In this document: positions 25,953 to 35,072 of the stretch, piece after piece | How positions within the stretch are numbered: position 1 is the first letter of the stretch | Layout: the number at the start of each line of letters is the position of its first letter | Source of the DNA: Rhizobium etli 8C-3 | Lineage (GTDB): Bacteria; Pseudomonadota; Alphaproteobacteria; Rhizobiales; Rhizobiaceae | Length of the DNA: 64,000 bases | Reading direction: 5' to 3' | NCBI RefSeq assembly: GCF_001908375.1 | Contig: NZ_CP017241.1 | Span: 2,359,001-2,423,000, forward strand | Notes under the pieces: generated by a model | The model's input: only the letters and a program-made list of their open reading frames with translations | The model's database searches: none | What the model was told of the DNA's origin: nothing | Made by a program: the position numbers and the translations under genes

Positions 25953-27527
25953 ATGCCGCTTCGACCCGATCCCTTGCCCCAGGATGCTGCGCAATTGACC
26001 CGGATCATTCTCTCGCTCGATGAAGAGAATGCCGATCTCAAAGCGCGCGTGGCCTTCCTTGAGCGCCAGCTCTTCGGGACGAAATCGGAGAAGATGACGA
26101 TCATCGATCCGACGCAGGCAATGCTCGACCTTGGCGATCTCGGCGACATTCCCGTTGCTGCCAATGACGATGTCGCGCCCGTCGCCGAGGACAAGACGCA
26201 GGCACGGCGATCGCCAGCTCGCAATATCGGCCGTTTGCCCAAACACCTTCCGCGTTATGACGAGATCATCGAACCGGAGAGCAAAGTCTGCCCCTGCTGC
26301 TCATTCGAGCTTCATTGCATCGGCACGGATGTCAGCGAGGCGCTCGACATCGTGCCCGCGGTTGTCCGGGTCAAACGGACGATCCGTCCGCGCTATGCAT
26401 GCCGGGCCTGCGAGAGCGTCATTGTGCAAGCGCCCGCGCCGGCGCGCGTGATGGATGGCGGCATGGTGACCACCGCCTTTGCCGCTCATGTCGCCGTTTC
26501 GAAGTTCGCCTGGCATCTGCCGCTCCATCGCCAAGCGCAGATGCTTGCCTCCTGCGGCGTGATCATCGATCGCGGCACCCTCGGCGCCTGGGTCACGCGG
26601 GTCGCCTGGTGGCTTGAACTTCTCTACGATGCGCTCACCGCCTTCATCCGCTCCCAGCCGAGGGTGTTCTGTGACGAGACGCCGCTTCCGCGGCTCGATC
26701 CGGGGCGCAAGCGAACCAAGGTGTGCCAGTTATGGGCCCAGGCAATCGACGACCGGCCGTGGAATGGTCCGGCGCCGCCGGCCGTTGCCTATATCTTTGC
26801 CGAAAGCCGCGGCGCTCGCGAAGTCGAGGGGCAATTGTCGTCGTTTACCGGCGTGCTTCAAGTTGATGGGTACCAAGCCTATAAAACCATGGCCAAGCGC
26901 CGGGGGAAGAGCAATGTCGCTCCCATGCGGCTGGCCTTCTGCCTTGCCCATGCCCGGCGCAAGTTCGTCGATGTCGTCAAGCTCACCGGCTCCTCGGAGG
27001 CTCTGTCGATCCTTGCCAGGATTGCCGAGATCTATCGCATCGAAGCGAGACTGCGCGGCGAAAGTGCCGATACCCGGCTCGTAGTGAGGCGCCGCGAGGC
27101 AGCTCCTGTCATGAGAGAACTGAAGGCCCAGATCACCGAATTGAGCGACGAGGTGTCGTCGAAATCGGCGCTTGGCAAGGCCGTCACCTACACGCTCAAC
27201 CACTGGAGCGGACTGGCAGCTTTCCTGGAGGATGGCCGGATCGAAGTGGACTCCAACGTGGTCGAGCGTTCGATGAAATCCGTGGCCCTGACGAGAAAGA
27301 ACTCGTTGTTTGTGGGCAGCGAGCGGGGTGGCAAGACCTTCGCGGTCCTGGCATCGCTCGTCAACACCTGTAAACTGAATGGTGTGGACCCCGAGGTCTG
27401 GCTTGCCGATGTGCTGGAACGCATCGTCGCGGGCAAAGTGAAAGCCAGCGAGATGGAAAGTCTCCTGCCGTGGAACTGGAAGGCTGAGCGCGAGGCGATG
27501 ACAGAGCAGGAGCGACGGGCGGCATGA
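25953..27527 (+). CDS. tnpC: IS66 TnpC transposase
   Basis: This is the DDE enzyme of the element, about 524 residues. It has an N-terminal leucine-zipper-like helix (LDEENADLKARVAFLERQLF), a zinc-binding CPCCSFELH region, then the catalytic part with RVFCDETPLP (Asp), LQVDGYQAYK (Asp) and the late IEVDSNVVERSMK (Glu). ATG at 25953 with TAGGG upstream is preferred to the TTG at 25920. No frame break is seen, so the element is probably active. Confidence 0.92.
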   Translation: MPLRPDPLPQDAAQLTRIILSLDEENADLKARVAFLERQLFGTKSEKMTIIDPTQAMLDLGDLGDIPVAANDDVAPVAEDKTQARRSPARNIGRLPKHLPRYDEIIEPESKVCPCCSFELHCIGTDVSEALDIVPAVVRVKRTIRPRYACRACESVIVQAPAPARVMDGGMVTTAFAAHVAVSKFAWHLPLHRQAQMLASCGVIIDRGTLGAWVTRVAWWLELLYDALTAFIRSQPRVFCDETPLPRLDPGRKRTKVCQLWAQAIDDRPWNGPAPPAVAYIFAESRGAREVEGQLSSFTGVLQVDGYQAYKTMAKRRGKSNVAPMRLAFCLAHARRKFVDVVKLTGSSEALSILARIAEIYRIEARLRGESADTRLVVRRREAAPVMRELKAQITELSDEVSSKSALGKAVTYTLNHWSGLAAFLEDGRIEVDSNVVERSMKSVALTRKNSLFVGSERGGKTFAVLASLVNTCKLNGVDPEVWLADVLERIVAGKVKASEMESLLPWNWKAEREAMTEQERRAA

Positions 27528-28090
27528 CGCACAACAGCCAGGGCATGACGACCGCACGACCGAAGCTTGATGATGAGGCGTTCGAGGCGTTTATCAGGGG
27601 ACGTCGTCCAGCATCGCCGATTTGGTCAATGAGCGGTCTCGATGGCTATCTTACGGCCCTCATCATCGGCCCAAGGTTCATCGACCCGCGTCAATGGATC
27701 CCGGAGCTGACTGGCCCGGATGCCCTGAACCTGCCGATGGAAACAACAGAACATCGGGCCGTGCAGACGATCGTTGCGGAGTATAACCGCATCTCCGCAA
27801 GCCTTGCCGAAACGCCGAAAGACCACCGGCCCAGGTTCACCAGGATCGATGACCAGACCTTTGATCCATTCGATTGGGACCTCTGCTTTCTGCTGGGAAC
27901 ACAATACGCGCCGAGGCTTTGGCAGCCCGTCCTTCGAGGTCATGCCGTCACTGGCGACATCATCGCGCCCATCCGCAAGCTCGGCGACGCAAAACACAAA
28001 GCAACCCGCCAGGATGCTGCGGACGTCGCCGAAGCACTTGTCAATATCCGAACCTACTTCATGCCGAAGCGGGCAAAGCAGAAGCTCTGA
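27524..28090 (+). CDS. UPF0149/YecA-like passenger protein of IS66
   Basis: The product has 188 residues. It starts at an ATGA overlap with tnpC. The opening LDDEAFEAFIRG, then SGLDGYLTALIIGP and PRQWIPEL, is characteristic of UPF0149 (YecA-like) proteins, which some IS66 elements of rhizobia carry as a fourth gene. The usual C-terminal SEC-C zinc motif is not seen. Its role in transposition is unknown. Confidence 0.75.
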   Translation: MTHNSQGMTTARPKLDDEAFEAFIRGRRPASPIWSMSGLDGYLTALIIGPRFIDPRQWIPELTGPDALNLPMETTEHRAVQTIVAEYNRISASLAETPKDHRPRFTRIDDQTFDPFDWDLCFLLGTQYAPRLWQPVLRGHAVTGDIIAPIRKLGDAKHKATRQDAADVAEALVNIRTYFMPKRAKQKL

Positions 28091-28158
28091 CAAAGGGTGC
28101 TGTTGCGATGCCGTCAACGCTGAAAGCCGTGGGCTGTTCGTCGCGCTCACGTTTGAAG

Positions 28159-28212
28159 AACGAGCTCAACCTGTCCGATGAGGACATGGCAAGCTTAATC
28201 GAGGATGAATAA
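28159..28212 (+). pseudogene. Detached 3' end of the SF1 helicase gene
   Basis: These 17 codons plus TAA continue the helicase frame exactly when IS66 and one copy of GTTTGAAG are removed. They encode an acidic tail (SDEDMASLIEDE). The stop forms a TAATG junction with the next gene, so the helicase and the DUF2290 gene were translationally coupled before the insertion. Confidence 0.8.
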
Positions 28213-28949
28213 TGACGCGGGATGACTTTAATGCGAGCATCCGCGCGATCCACACCTTCTTTGAGAGCGAGGATTTTCTCGAAAGTACAGTCTATTTGGT
28301 GGCATTGCCGCGATCCGAGGACTTCAATAAGATTAGCCTCACGTCGCAAGACTATAATTTCGTTTACGAGACCGGACTCTCCCTTTCGCATTACAATTTC
28401 ATATTGAAAGACCTTGCGTACTTTCAGTTCTCGCACTCATCCGAGGGCGAGTGGGCGCTGGCGTACTACCCGAATCCGCGGGTAAGTGGCTCTCCAGATG
28501 CCTTTGCTGAGTTCAATGAGCTGAAGGATGCAGTCGAGAGAGACGAGATCGACGACGAAGAGTTTTCTTCCTTAGTGTCAAGCCTTCAGGTTGGAAACTA
28601 CATTCCGCGCGTGAGGTTCGAGTATAGCGAGAGCCAATACAGACGTGTGCGACATCCTGGCGCGCATTTTCACATTGGTATGTCCGGCGAAGATCGGTGG
28701 GCCTCATCCCGCAAGCTGTCGCCTCGATCTTTTGCCATGCTTATCGCTAAGCATTACTACCCCGATCTGTGGTGGAAGAACTCGAGGTTCTCGCTGGCGG
28801 AAGAGGATCAGGAGCTGGCAAACGTTGAGACATGTTTCGATGAGAAGCTTCTCAATTCAATTCGCAGCGATGGTGTTTCTCTATCTTTCTCCGAATTTGA
28901 GCGACAGACATTCCACTTCGGGGCGCTGCAACCTACCCCAGCCGTATAG
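28212..28949 (+). CDS. DUF2290-family protein, partner of the SF1 helicase
   Basis: The 245-residue product contains the DUF2290 signature: RRVRHPGAHFHIG, then GEDRWASSRKLSP and AMLIAKHYYPDLWW. Conserved histidine, glycine, glutamate and aspartate residues suggest an enzyme or nucleic-acid-binding surface, but no activity is known to me. It was coupled to the helicase by TAATG. DUF2290 genes commonly sit beside such helicases, which points to a two-gene module, probably defensive. IS66 now separates it from its promoter, so expression may depend on the element. Confidence 0.72.
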   Translation: MTRDDFNASIRAIHTFFESEDFLESTVYLVALPRSEDFNKISLTSQDYNFVYETGLSLSHYNFILKDLAYFQFSHSSEGEWALAYYPNPRVSGSPDAFAEFNELKDAVERDEIDDEEFSSLVSSLQVGNYIPRVRFEYSESQYRRVRHPGAHFHIGMSGEDRWASSRKLSPRSFAMLIAKHYYPDLWWKNSRFSLAEEDQELANVETCFDEKLLNSIRSDGVSLSFSEFERQTFHFGALQPTPAV

Positions 28950-29117
28950 TCCGGTCGCGTGGGCAAAATTGCTGCACGGGATACCCTTACGGAAATCGGA
29001 CGCTTTTCAGTCCTCAGTCGCTATTATAGGGTCTTGCACTCTGGGTTGGGCCGCCAACGCTTACCTCGAAATCAGCGGACCTGTATGCAGGACGGCCGCG
29101 ATTGCTTCCATCATGCT

Positions 29118-29438
29118 TCAATGAACTGGCACGCATCCTGCGTAGGTACAGTCAGACTGGAGGTAGCACTCTAGTCGTGAACCATCCGGCATTACCCGAA
29201 TTTGAACCGCAGGCTTGCCACATCGCGCAACACGGCCTGCCATCGTATCGTCGCTATCTTCAGTCTCCAGAATAACAGCGTTGCTATTGACCAAAGCTTC
29301 AGCTGCGATTGAGAGCTTGGTGTATAGTTCGGTAGCCCCGGACAGCCCAGCTTCGGCTTTTGACGCTTTACTATCTTGGTTCTCGCTACGCTTTTGTCTG
29401 GTTTTCACTCCCTTAGATTTTCGCGGTTTCGTTGTCAC
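29118..29438 (-). CDS. Hypothetical protein with basic N-terminus
   Basis: GTG at 29438 has AGGAGG about six bases upstream. The product has 106 residues. The first 30 are very basic (KPRKSKGVKTRQKR); the rest includes a cysteine-bearing C-terminal strand region (AVQIRVMPDGSRLECYLQSD). I recognise no family. It follows the lipoprotein gene by nine bases and is surely cotranscribed with it. Confidence 0.55.
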   Translation of the reverse strand: MTTKPRKSKGVKTRQKRSENQDSKASKAEAGLSGATELYTKLSIAAEALVNSNAVILETEDSDDTMAGRVARCGKPAVQIRVMPDGSRLECYLQSDCTYAGCVPVH

Positions 29439-29447
29439 AGATTCCTC

Positions 29448-30293
29448 CTATCGAGATAGCGCTGTCCGGAAGCCGTTTGCCACGCCGCTCGCAATTTGAG
29501 ACGTGGCGTGAGATTGTTCAGCTATGGCAATAAGTGATTGTCCGTTTTGGGCACCGTCCAGTGGGCCAAAGGTCACGAGCAAATCATGAGTTCGGTGTCG
29601 ATTGGTCGAAAACAGGTTCCCTGCGGGATTGATGCTGGCACGCTCGAGCGTCCAGGCGAGATTGAGATTTGCAGCTGAAACAACCTCAAACGTGACCTGG
29701 TGTGAAAGCACGTTCTGCTTGCCTTCTGACGGCACTGGGGCCTGTCCCAATGCTGTGGTGTTTATGCGCGAGTTCAACACACTGCCAATTTTCAGATCGC
29801 TCACGATGAGAAGGGAGCCTAACGAGGGGTCTCGCTTGAACTCGCATCGTTCGGCCGATCGTAAGTACAAGTCACGGATCGTGTAGAAAAAGTTCATCTT
29901 TTCGATGCGGGTAGCTTCCGCAAACCCACCGATTCCACCTGCCACGGTGAAAATATTGGCCGAGCTCGTGGGAGGCGTCCAACTGACATCTGGTGCAACG
30001 TTCGTCTTTTCAGACACCGTTAAAGTTAGCGCGACCTCTGCACCCCAATTGTTGAGGAATTCTGAGGACGGAGCCGTCTTGTTCTCAATCGCCGACCTGA
30101 TATCGGCGTCGACAGTCGAGGTCACCGCGTTACGCAGTTCGCACCGAATCGCGCGCACAATGCCCTGAACCATCGCTTGGCTTTGAGCATCGGTCGCATT
30201 GTTCGGCCAGTCTCTCAGATCAGGGACGAAGGTTCCACATCCGCTCAACGAGAGAACAGAAAGATACACGAATAGATATTTTCCAAACTTCAT
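29448..30293 (-). CDS. Lipoprotein of unknown function
   Basis: The 281-residue product has a signal peptide with lipobox LSGC at about residues 16-19, so it should be attached to the outer or inner membrane. The mature part has a strand-rich region (EVALTLTVSEKTN, LLIVSDLKIGSVL, VTFEVVSAANLNL) and a polar tail with serine and glutamine. I know of no characterised homologue. It forms a two-gene unit with the downstream basic protein. Confidence 0.62.
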   Translation of the reverse strand: MKFGKYLFVYLSVLSLSGCGTFVPDLRDWPNNATDAQSQAMVQGIVRAIRCELRNAVTSTVDADIRSAIENKTAPSSEFLNNWGAEVALTLTVSEKTNVAPDVSWTPPTSSANIFTVAGGIGGFAEATRIEKMNFFYTIRDLYLRSAERCEFKRDPSLGSLLIVSDLKIGSVLNSRINTTALGQAPVPSEGKQNVLSHQVTFEVVSAANLNLAWTLERASINPAGNLFSTNRHRTHDLLVTFGPLDGAQNGQSLIAIAEQSHATSQIASGVANGFRTALSR

Positions 30294-30876
30294 TGCCCCT
30301 CGCAGCTACAGGTCAACGGCCTCAGCGACGAACGCCGATCCAATCTTGACACCTGCAAATAACTTCCCCGAGCAAAAGGCTAACATACAAATATAAATTG
30401 AAAAGTGGAGATTATAAACTTTTGCGGCGTCGTGTGCGCAAACCCTCTTTCACGACGTTTGCTTGTCAGTCGCCTGCGTTAAAGTGGCGATCGTTTACTG
30501 AGACCGCGTCCCTCTCGCGTCAAACCATTGTCAGTGCACCAGCCATAACCTGCCCTAGTTGCGTCGCCGTGCTGCTACGTCTCACCTTTTCCCTTGGTTC
30601 TTTGGACCTCGCGGGTAGCAGGGCTTGCCGTCGCAACCGCCTTGAGGACTTATGTTCAGTGCCCTGTCGATACTTCACCGGACTCACGTACTGAATAGAG
30701 CGCCGGACGGCAGTGAACTGGATGACGCGAAATTCGAGCCCGGGCGCAATCTTCGTATACGGACCCACTCGACATCTTCCTGCTCGTCGATCATTTTTCT
30801 TCACCAAGCTCATGGAATACACGACTGATGCTGGGTTTGGGTCGGGTCGACTGGCGCGCTCGCGCGAGGAGGTATC
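30294..30876. other. Largely non-coding stretch with possible transposase debris
   Basis: No intact gene is convincing. On the minus strand, around 30640-30720, one frame reads QFTAVRRSIQYVSPVKYRQG, which weakly resembles the end of an IS3-type transposase (GYxSPxxY). The run is too short to be sure. AT-rich sequence at 30370-30420 probably holds the promoter of the lipoprotein gene. Confidence 0.3.
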
Positions 30877-31320
30877 ATGCCACGAGGGAAGCAGAAGCCG
30901 CGCCGCGCATTCGCCCTGCCGGAGATCGAGGTCGGTGACTGGCATGGGGAGTTCGCTGGTCCCCCCTCAGGCAACATCGGTCAGCATATACAGCCGGGTC
31001 CGCCCATCATGGTCGTAGAGTTTACCTACTTGATCCTCGGAGCGGTGGTCATTTCGCCGATCAGCAAGTTCCAATGGCCAGCAGCGGTCTCCTTCTGGGT
31101 CCGAACGCCGTTAACACCCGAAAGAGTCGAAGCGGGCCTTATGTTTAAATCCGATGAAATTCCGTCTGTGCATGTCAGCTTCGAAGTCACGCGGCAGCAG
31201 TTCACCGAGACCTGCTGGCTATTCAGAGAGAAATTGCTAAAGGATTTTCATTTCCGAATTGGGCCCGGGACAGATGATCATTGGCCGCTGGAGAGCTGGG
31301 GAGCTAGTTTTCGGCTTTGA
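30877..31320 (+). CDS. Hypothetical protein, 147 aa
   Basis: GAGGAGG stands four bases before the ATG, so translation is likely. The product is soluble, with a strand-rich middle (PAAVSFWVRTPLTPERVEAG) and several tryptophans. I do not recognise it. It is followed, after about 110 bases, by another unassigned gene on the same strand. Confidence 0.5.
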   Translation: MPRGKQKPRRAFALPEIEVGDWHGEFAGPPSGNIGQHIQPGPPIMVVEFTYLILGAVVISPISKFQWPAAVSFWVRTPLTPERVEAGLMFKSDEIPSVHVSFEVTRQQFTETCWLFREKLLKDFHFRIGPGTDDHWPLESWGASFRL

Positions 31321-31432
31321 TTGACCGCGATGGCAGGCCTCGCCAAAGGTGTCGCCGTGAGCCCATGCCAAACCGACATACTCATGCGTTAGCGTCGTTC
31401 CCGTTCCCATTCGCCAAGTGAGAAAAAAACCA

Positions 31433-32176
31433 ATGCTTGAAGACGACCGGATATGGCATGTACGAGATTTGGTGAAGGAGCACGTTTCAAGCCCATCGCT
31501 GCGGCACATTCGGGACCCGGCTGCAATACTTTCGATCTCGCGTCGAATTCTGAAGAAAATCGATCGCGGCAACGGAATTTGGCAGAAGTGGGAGGGAGAA
31601 CGCGAGGTCCTCATAAAGTCGGCCGCCGGATGCTGGATTCCAACTGACAGCCTCAGGGACTATCTGAATCTCCTTTCCGGTCCGAAGCTCACTTCCACGG
31701 ACGTTGCGCAACGGATGAAGGCCATCGAAGAAGAACCTTATAATTCGTACCCAAACGATGACCTACGTGAGGGCTGCCTGGCGATCTTCAATGAAGAAAC
31801 GGAGCTTGGAACAGAGCTGCCGGCAATTATCGGCCGTATCGCCGATTTCGTTTTGGAGGAGGAGGAGCGTCTACGCGTTGAGCGCGAGCAGCGTTACAAG
31901 CAGGCCCGCCTTGAAGAGCAGGATGCCGCCGAAGCAAGATTGATGGCTGGCGCGGATTGTAAATGGACCCAGTTGCGAGGAGCGCCTCACGTTTATTGTC
32001 GAACGAACGGACGAACGTATCGGCTGTCGCCGACAGCCGATAAAAAATGGGAGCTTTTCCGCGTAGACAGGCCGTCTCCGGACGACAAAGGTGAATACAT
32101 CGGCCGATACAGTGGCCGTGGTGGCGCGACAAAAGTCGTCGCTGAGCTCGCATTTCAGCCGGAGTACCGGCGCTAA
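31433..32176 (+). CDS. Hypothetical protein with coiled-coil segment
   Basis: The product has about 247 residues from ATG 31433; a GTG at 31418 is in frame. Residues about 140-175 form a strongly charged helix (FVLEEEERLRVEREQRYKQA). The C-terminal 70 residues look like a small beta domain (WELFRVDRPSPDDKGEYIGR). I can assign no family or function. Both starts have weak ribosome sites. Confidence 0.5.
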   Translation: MLEDDRIWHVRDLVKEHVSSPSLRHIRDPAAILSISRRILKKIDRGNGIWQKWEGEREVLIKSAAGCWIPTDSLRDYLNLLSGPKLTSTDVAQRMKAIEEEPYNSYPNDDLREGCLAIFNEETELGTELPAIIGRIADFVLEEEERLRVEREQRYKQARLEEQDAAEARLMAGADCKWTQLRGAPHVYCRTNGRTYRLSPTADKKWELFRVDRPSPDDKGEYIGRYSGRGGATKVVAELAFQPEYRR

Positions 32177-32319
32177 GCGCGAAATTTCATTAAAGTGAAA
32201 CTTTGCTCTTCACAGCACGCAACATAGCTACTCCCTTAGGGCCCTAGAACACGCTTGCCCTGTTGCGCCTGGTTTGGGGTGTAAAAACAGGCATCGCCGT
32301 CGCGCTTCACCGCTTGCCG

Positions 32320-34008
32320 TCAAAGCAGATCGAGTTCCCAATTCTCAGCAAAAATCTTGAGCAAGCTTTCCTGGCGCTGCTTCAGCGACTTTGGTGTCCA
32401 AGTCGCTTGCGCAATAACCTGGCTCGTTAACGCGTAGGAGGAAACGTTCTTCGGCCCCGTAAAATACACGTGGCACTTCTTGCCGAATTCGTAGTTCTGC
32501 GCGGCCGAGTTCTTCTTTTTGTTAAGAGGCACGAGGTTGGCGATGCGATGCACCCATTTCTCCCTCTCGTCCTCGTCGGGCCACCACGCAGTCCATTCAC
32601 TATCGTCTTCCACGTTCTGCGGTAGGACATGCTCGATCGTCAAAACTTTTGGATCGTACGTCGCCGCACCGTCCGAAATGAAGGAATCCAGGCGTAGGAT
32701 CAGGTAATTCCTGCGACGCGGCTTGAGCTTGTAGATGTCGCCGTTGAGCGCCTCCCTGAACTTCTTCGACCATTTCCGATCGAACTGGAGCGCATCGCAT
32801 TGATCGGGTTCCATTCCCTTCTCGACGTCTTCGATGAGGGATGCGTACAGGGTTGTTCGATCGTTGACGTTATAGCGATCTACATGCATGTACGCCGCGA
32901 CACGCTCGAGGAGTTGGAAGAATCGAGCTACGCGCGCCGGCTTGTTCCTGTTGTTCTTCAGGAACAGCATCGCTGGTGGTATCCAATCCGAATTATCGAT
33001 GCGCTGCAGCCAGCGAATGTACGAATTTATGATTTCGGCGTGAGAAGTGGCGGCAACGGAAGCGTTGCGGATATCGGCAAGTGCGTCCGCAAACGGCTCG
33101 AGCACGTCATCGATGAATGCGCCGGGGTCTGGATTTTTGGGAAGCACATGCTGTCTGAATTCCTCCAGAACCGAGCGTTTTGCCTTCTCCTTCGCGTATA
33201 TCATTCGAACGAAGCTAAAGAGATCGTTGAAGCCGCTTCTTGATAGCTCGACCTCCATGTCCTCCCATTTTTGGTTATACTTCGTTCGCGTTTTTTCGTC
33301 CTTCATCTGACCAATGATATCGGCCTTGATGATATCGGTGGGCTGCAAATCCAAGCCTCGGCTGTTCATCACCGAGAACACCCGGAATGCGGATTCCTGC
33401 GTCGGCGTTGATACGGCTACGAGATAGCAGCGCGTCACCATAAAGCTTACGAAATCCTGCAATGCGTCGGGGGTAGAGAACCGCTTTTCGAGCTCCGACC
33501 GGAAACATTCGGCATTTTCGCGGATGTTGCGCTGCGCCTCGTTGTCGAGCGCTACCGGGTCCAATTCGATGAGGGCATCTATCGCAAACTTCTGCACATA
33601 CTTTTCGAAGAACGACCTATCGCGCTCTCTCAGGGCAAGTCGCGGCTTCGACGGTATTTTCTCGATCTTTTTCCCGGGTTCGACGATGTAGGATTCGATC
33701 TCGTCCCGGAGTTCGCCATCATGGGCATCGGCGATGGCACCAAGCAAAATTGTCAGGGTGGTCAGGCGCTGTTGACCGTCGATCACCTCGGCTCGAGCCT
33801 CTCCCTCTGACTTGATGAGCACGATGCTGCCGAGGAAATAGCCCTCCTCGTCTTCCTCTTCATGGAAGGCTACGAGGTCATCCAGGAGTTCCGATGCTTG
33901 ATCCACCGACCAAGCATAGGGTCTTTGATAGGACGGGATGAAGAACTCGAACTCGGAACTGAAGATTTTTGCCAGCGAATACTCGGCTCCGGTGATTTTC
34001 TTAGTCAC
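32320..34008 (-). CDS. DUF262-DUF1524 protein (GmrSD-like restriction enzyme)
   Basis: This single chain of 562 residues joins the two GmrSD halves. The N-terminal DUF262 part has FIPSYQRPYAWS, YFLGSIVLI and EVIDGQQRLTTLTIL, the ParB-like nucleotide-binding motifs. The C-terminal DUF1524 part has LTIEHVLPQNVED and RIANLVPLNKKKN, an HNH-type nuclease centre. GmrSD enzymes cut DNA with modified, often glucosylated, cytosines, as in T-even phages. GTG at 34008 has AGGAGA upstream. It is expected to act alone as a type IV restriction system; its substrate is not known. Confidence 0.8.
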   Translation of the reverse strand: MTKKITGAEYSLAKIFSSEFEFFIPSYQRPYAWSVDQASELLDDLVAFHEEEDEEGYFLGSIVLIKSEGEARAEVIDGQQRLTTLTILLGAIADAHDGELRDEIESYIVEPGKKIEKIPSKPRLALRERDRSFFEKYVQKFAIDALIELDPVALDNEAQRNIRENAECFRSELEKRFSTPDALQDFVSFMVTRCYLVAVSTPTQESAFRVFSVMNSRGLDLQPTDIIKADIIGQMKDEKTRTKYNQKWEDMEVELSRSGFNDLFSFVRMIYAKEKAKRSVLEEFRQHVLPKNPDPGAFIDDVLEPFADALADIRNASVAATSHAEIINSYIRWLQRIDNSDWIPPAMLFLKNNRNKPARVARFFQLLERVAAYMHVDRYNVNDRTTLYASLIEDVEKGMEPDQCDALQFDRKWSKKFREALNGDIYKLKPRRRNYLILRLDSFISDGAATYDPKVLTIEHVLPQNVEDDSEWTAWWPDEDEREKWVHRIANLVPLNKKKNSAAQNYEFGKKCHVYFTGPKNVSSYALTSQVIAQATWTPKSLKQRQESLLKIFAENWELDLL

Positions 34009-34097
34009 ACTATTCTCCTAGCAAGTAACTCGTGACTCGGTCGCCCGCGACGAGTAGAGCGATTCGATGAATTCCTTCAATCGTGTGTTGTAGGTCG

Positions 34098-34539
34098 ATG
34101 GATAAAATCCCTTTTGAAGAGGCGATATTGATGCGGGCCGGACGGCGACTCGATAAACCGTTTCGCTCTCGACAGATTGAGATTTGGGTCGCATCGAGGT
34201 GCGCACAACTTCTGCGAACAATACTTGGATCGGGAAATAGCCGACTTGGTGCCGAAAGGCTCCGACCTTCTGTTTGAGATCGTTCAGCAGCGCGAAAACC
34301 TCACGGCTTCAAAGCTTCGGTACATTGCATCAAAAGAACTGAAGGACCCAGAGAGCGTCGGTAAGCTCATCGACGTCATGCTCTGGAACGGCAGCCTGGG
34401 CGTCGTCGAAGGAGACGGGGCCCGTTACATCTTTGACGTCGGCTACAAACGGCAGTACCTGGCAACGCTGCTAAGGGGCGACGGAGACGTGTCATTGTCG
34501 CTTCATCCAACCCTCGTCGCAGCGTTGACGACCGGCTAA
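34098..34539 (+). pseudogene. Decayed hypothetical gene, probably frameshifted
   Basis: From 34098 one frame gives MDKIPFEEAILMRAGRRL to about 34190. From about 34195 a second frame continues as AHNFCEQYLDREIADL and runs to TAA at 34539 (LFEIVQQRENLTASKLRYIA, then FDVGYKRQYLATLL). The joined reading has the helical make-up of an ATPase C-terminus, but no catalytic motif is left. I infer one frameshift; a real 120-codon gene from 34177 cannot be excluded. Confidence 0.35.
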
Positions 34540-34553
34540 TATCGGAGGGTGAC

Positions 34554-34949
34554 GTGGCCGATCACGAGGTGATTGAGCAGGACGGCAATGCCGTCGGATG
34601 TGTTGCCTCCATCTGGCACGATGACCATCTCTTTATCGAAAAGCTCTACATCAGCCTCTCCTTCCAAGGGAGGGGAATTGGAGCCCAAGTTTTGAAAGCC
34701 AAGTCTGACCAGGCAGCACAGCGTGGACTGCCTACGAAGCTCAGTGTCCTCCTTACCACAAATCTCGCAGACCGATTCTACAGACGCGAGGGGTTCGTGC
34801 AGGAGGCGGAAACGCCGGAACGCCGACGTTTTTCCAAAGGCTGTGCCGACATCCTGATTTCGTCGCCCGAAGGCCGAGCTGATCGCGAACGCCGGGTTCC
34901 CGATGTCAATCCCGATCCGGGCGACGAGATCGTTGATCCCGAGGACTAG
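34554..34949 (+). CDS. Short GNAT-family acetyltransferase
   Basis: GTG at 34554 is preceded by GGAGG. The 131-residue product contains the acetyl-CoA-binding region: LFIEKLYISLSFQGRGIGAQ and then a LADRFYRREGF strand-helix. The usual first strand and helix of the fold are missing, so the enzyme is shorter than the typical 150-170 residues at its front, and it has an unusual charged tail of 35 residues. It may be a truncated relic with a good start signal or a minimal GNAT. Confidence 0.5.
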   Translation: MADHEVIEQDGNAVGCVASIWHDDHLFIEKLYISLSFQGRGIGAQVLKAKSDQAAQRGLPTKLSVLLTTNLADRFYRREGFVQEAETPERRRFSKGCADILISSPEGRADRERRVPDVNPDPGDEIVDPED

Positions 34950-35025
34950 CAGACTCATACCTTAGTTGACGCACGGCAGTGCATTAGTGTAGGGAGTGCA
35001 TGTACTACGGAAACCGTGGTGCCAT

Positions 35026-35071
35026 CGTCCACGCCGTGGACGGTGAATAAACTCAGAGAAGGAGCTTCTCT
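35026..35071 (+). promoter_or_regulatory. Structured leader that hides a ribosome site
   Basis: Two hairpins precede the ATG at 35073. CGTCCACG (35026-35033) pairs with CGTGGACG (35035-35042). AGAGAAG (35055-35061) pairs with CTTCTCT (35065-35071) around GAG. The second stem and loop contain the whole GAAGGAG ribosome site. Translation would need this stem to open, which fits control by a protein, an RNA or temperature. The structure is read by eye, not folded. Confidence 0.5.
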
Positions 35072-35072
35072 A

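Larger units (their letters stand above)
25000..28150 (+). mobile_element. IS66-family insertion sequence, 3.15 kb
   Basis: The termini are perfect inverted repeats over at least 22 bases, beginning GTGAGCGCGACGAACAGCCC at 25000 and ending with its complement at 28150. The 8-bp duplication GTTTGAAG lies at 24992-24999 and 28151-28158, the length typical for IS66. It carries tnpA, tnpB, tnpC and a UPF0149 passenger. Perfect ends and intact genes mark a recent insertion. It splits the helicase gene at its 680th codon. Confidence 0.95.

Noticed and set aside
26730..27557. 275-codon minus-strand frame across IS66 tnpC
   Set aside because: It mirrors the codon bias of tnpC on the other strand; tnpC has all the expected motifs.
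34018..34221. 67-codon minus-strand frame upstream of the GmrSD-like gene
   Set aside because: It has no ribosome site and lies antisense to a decayed gene; the AGGAGA site there belongs to the restriction gene.
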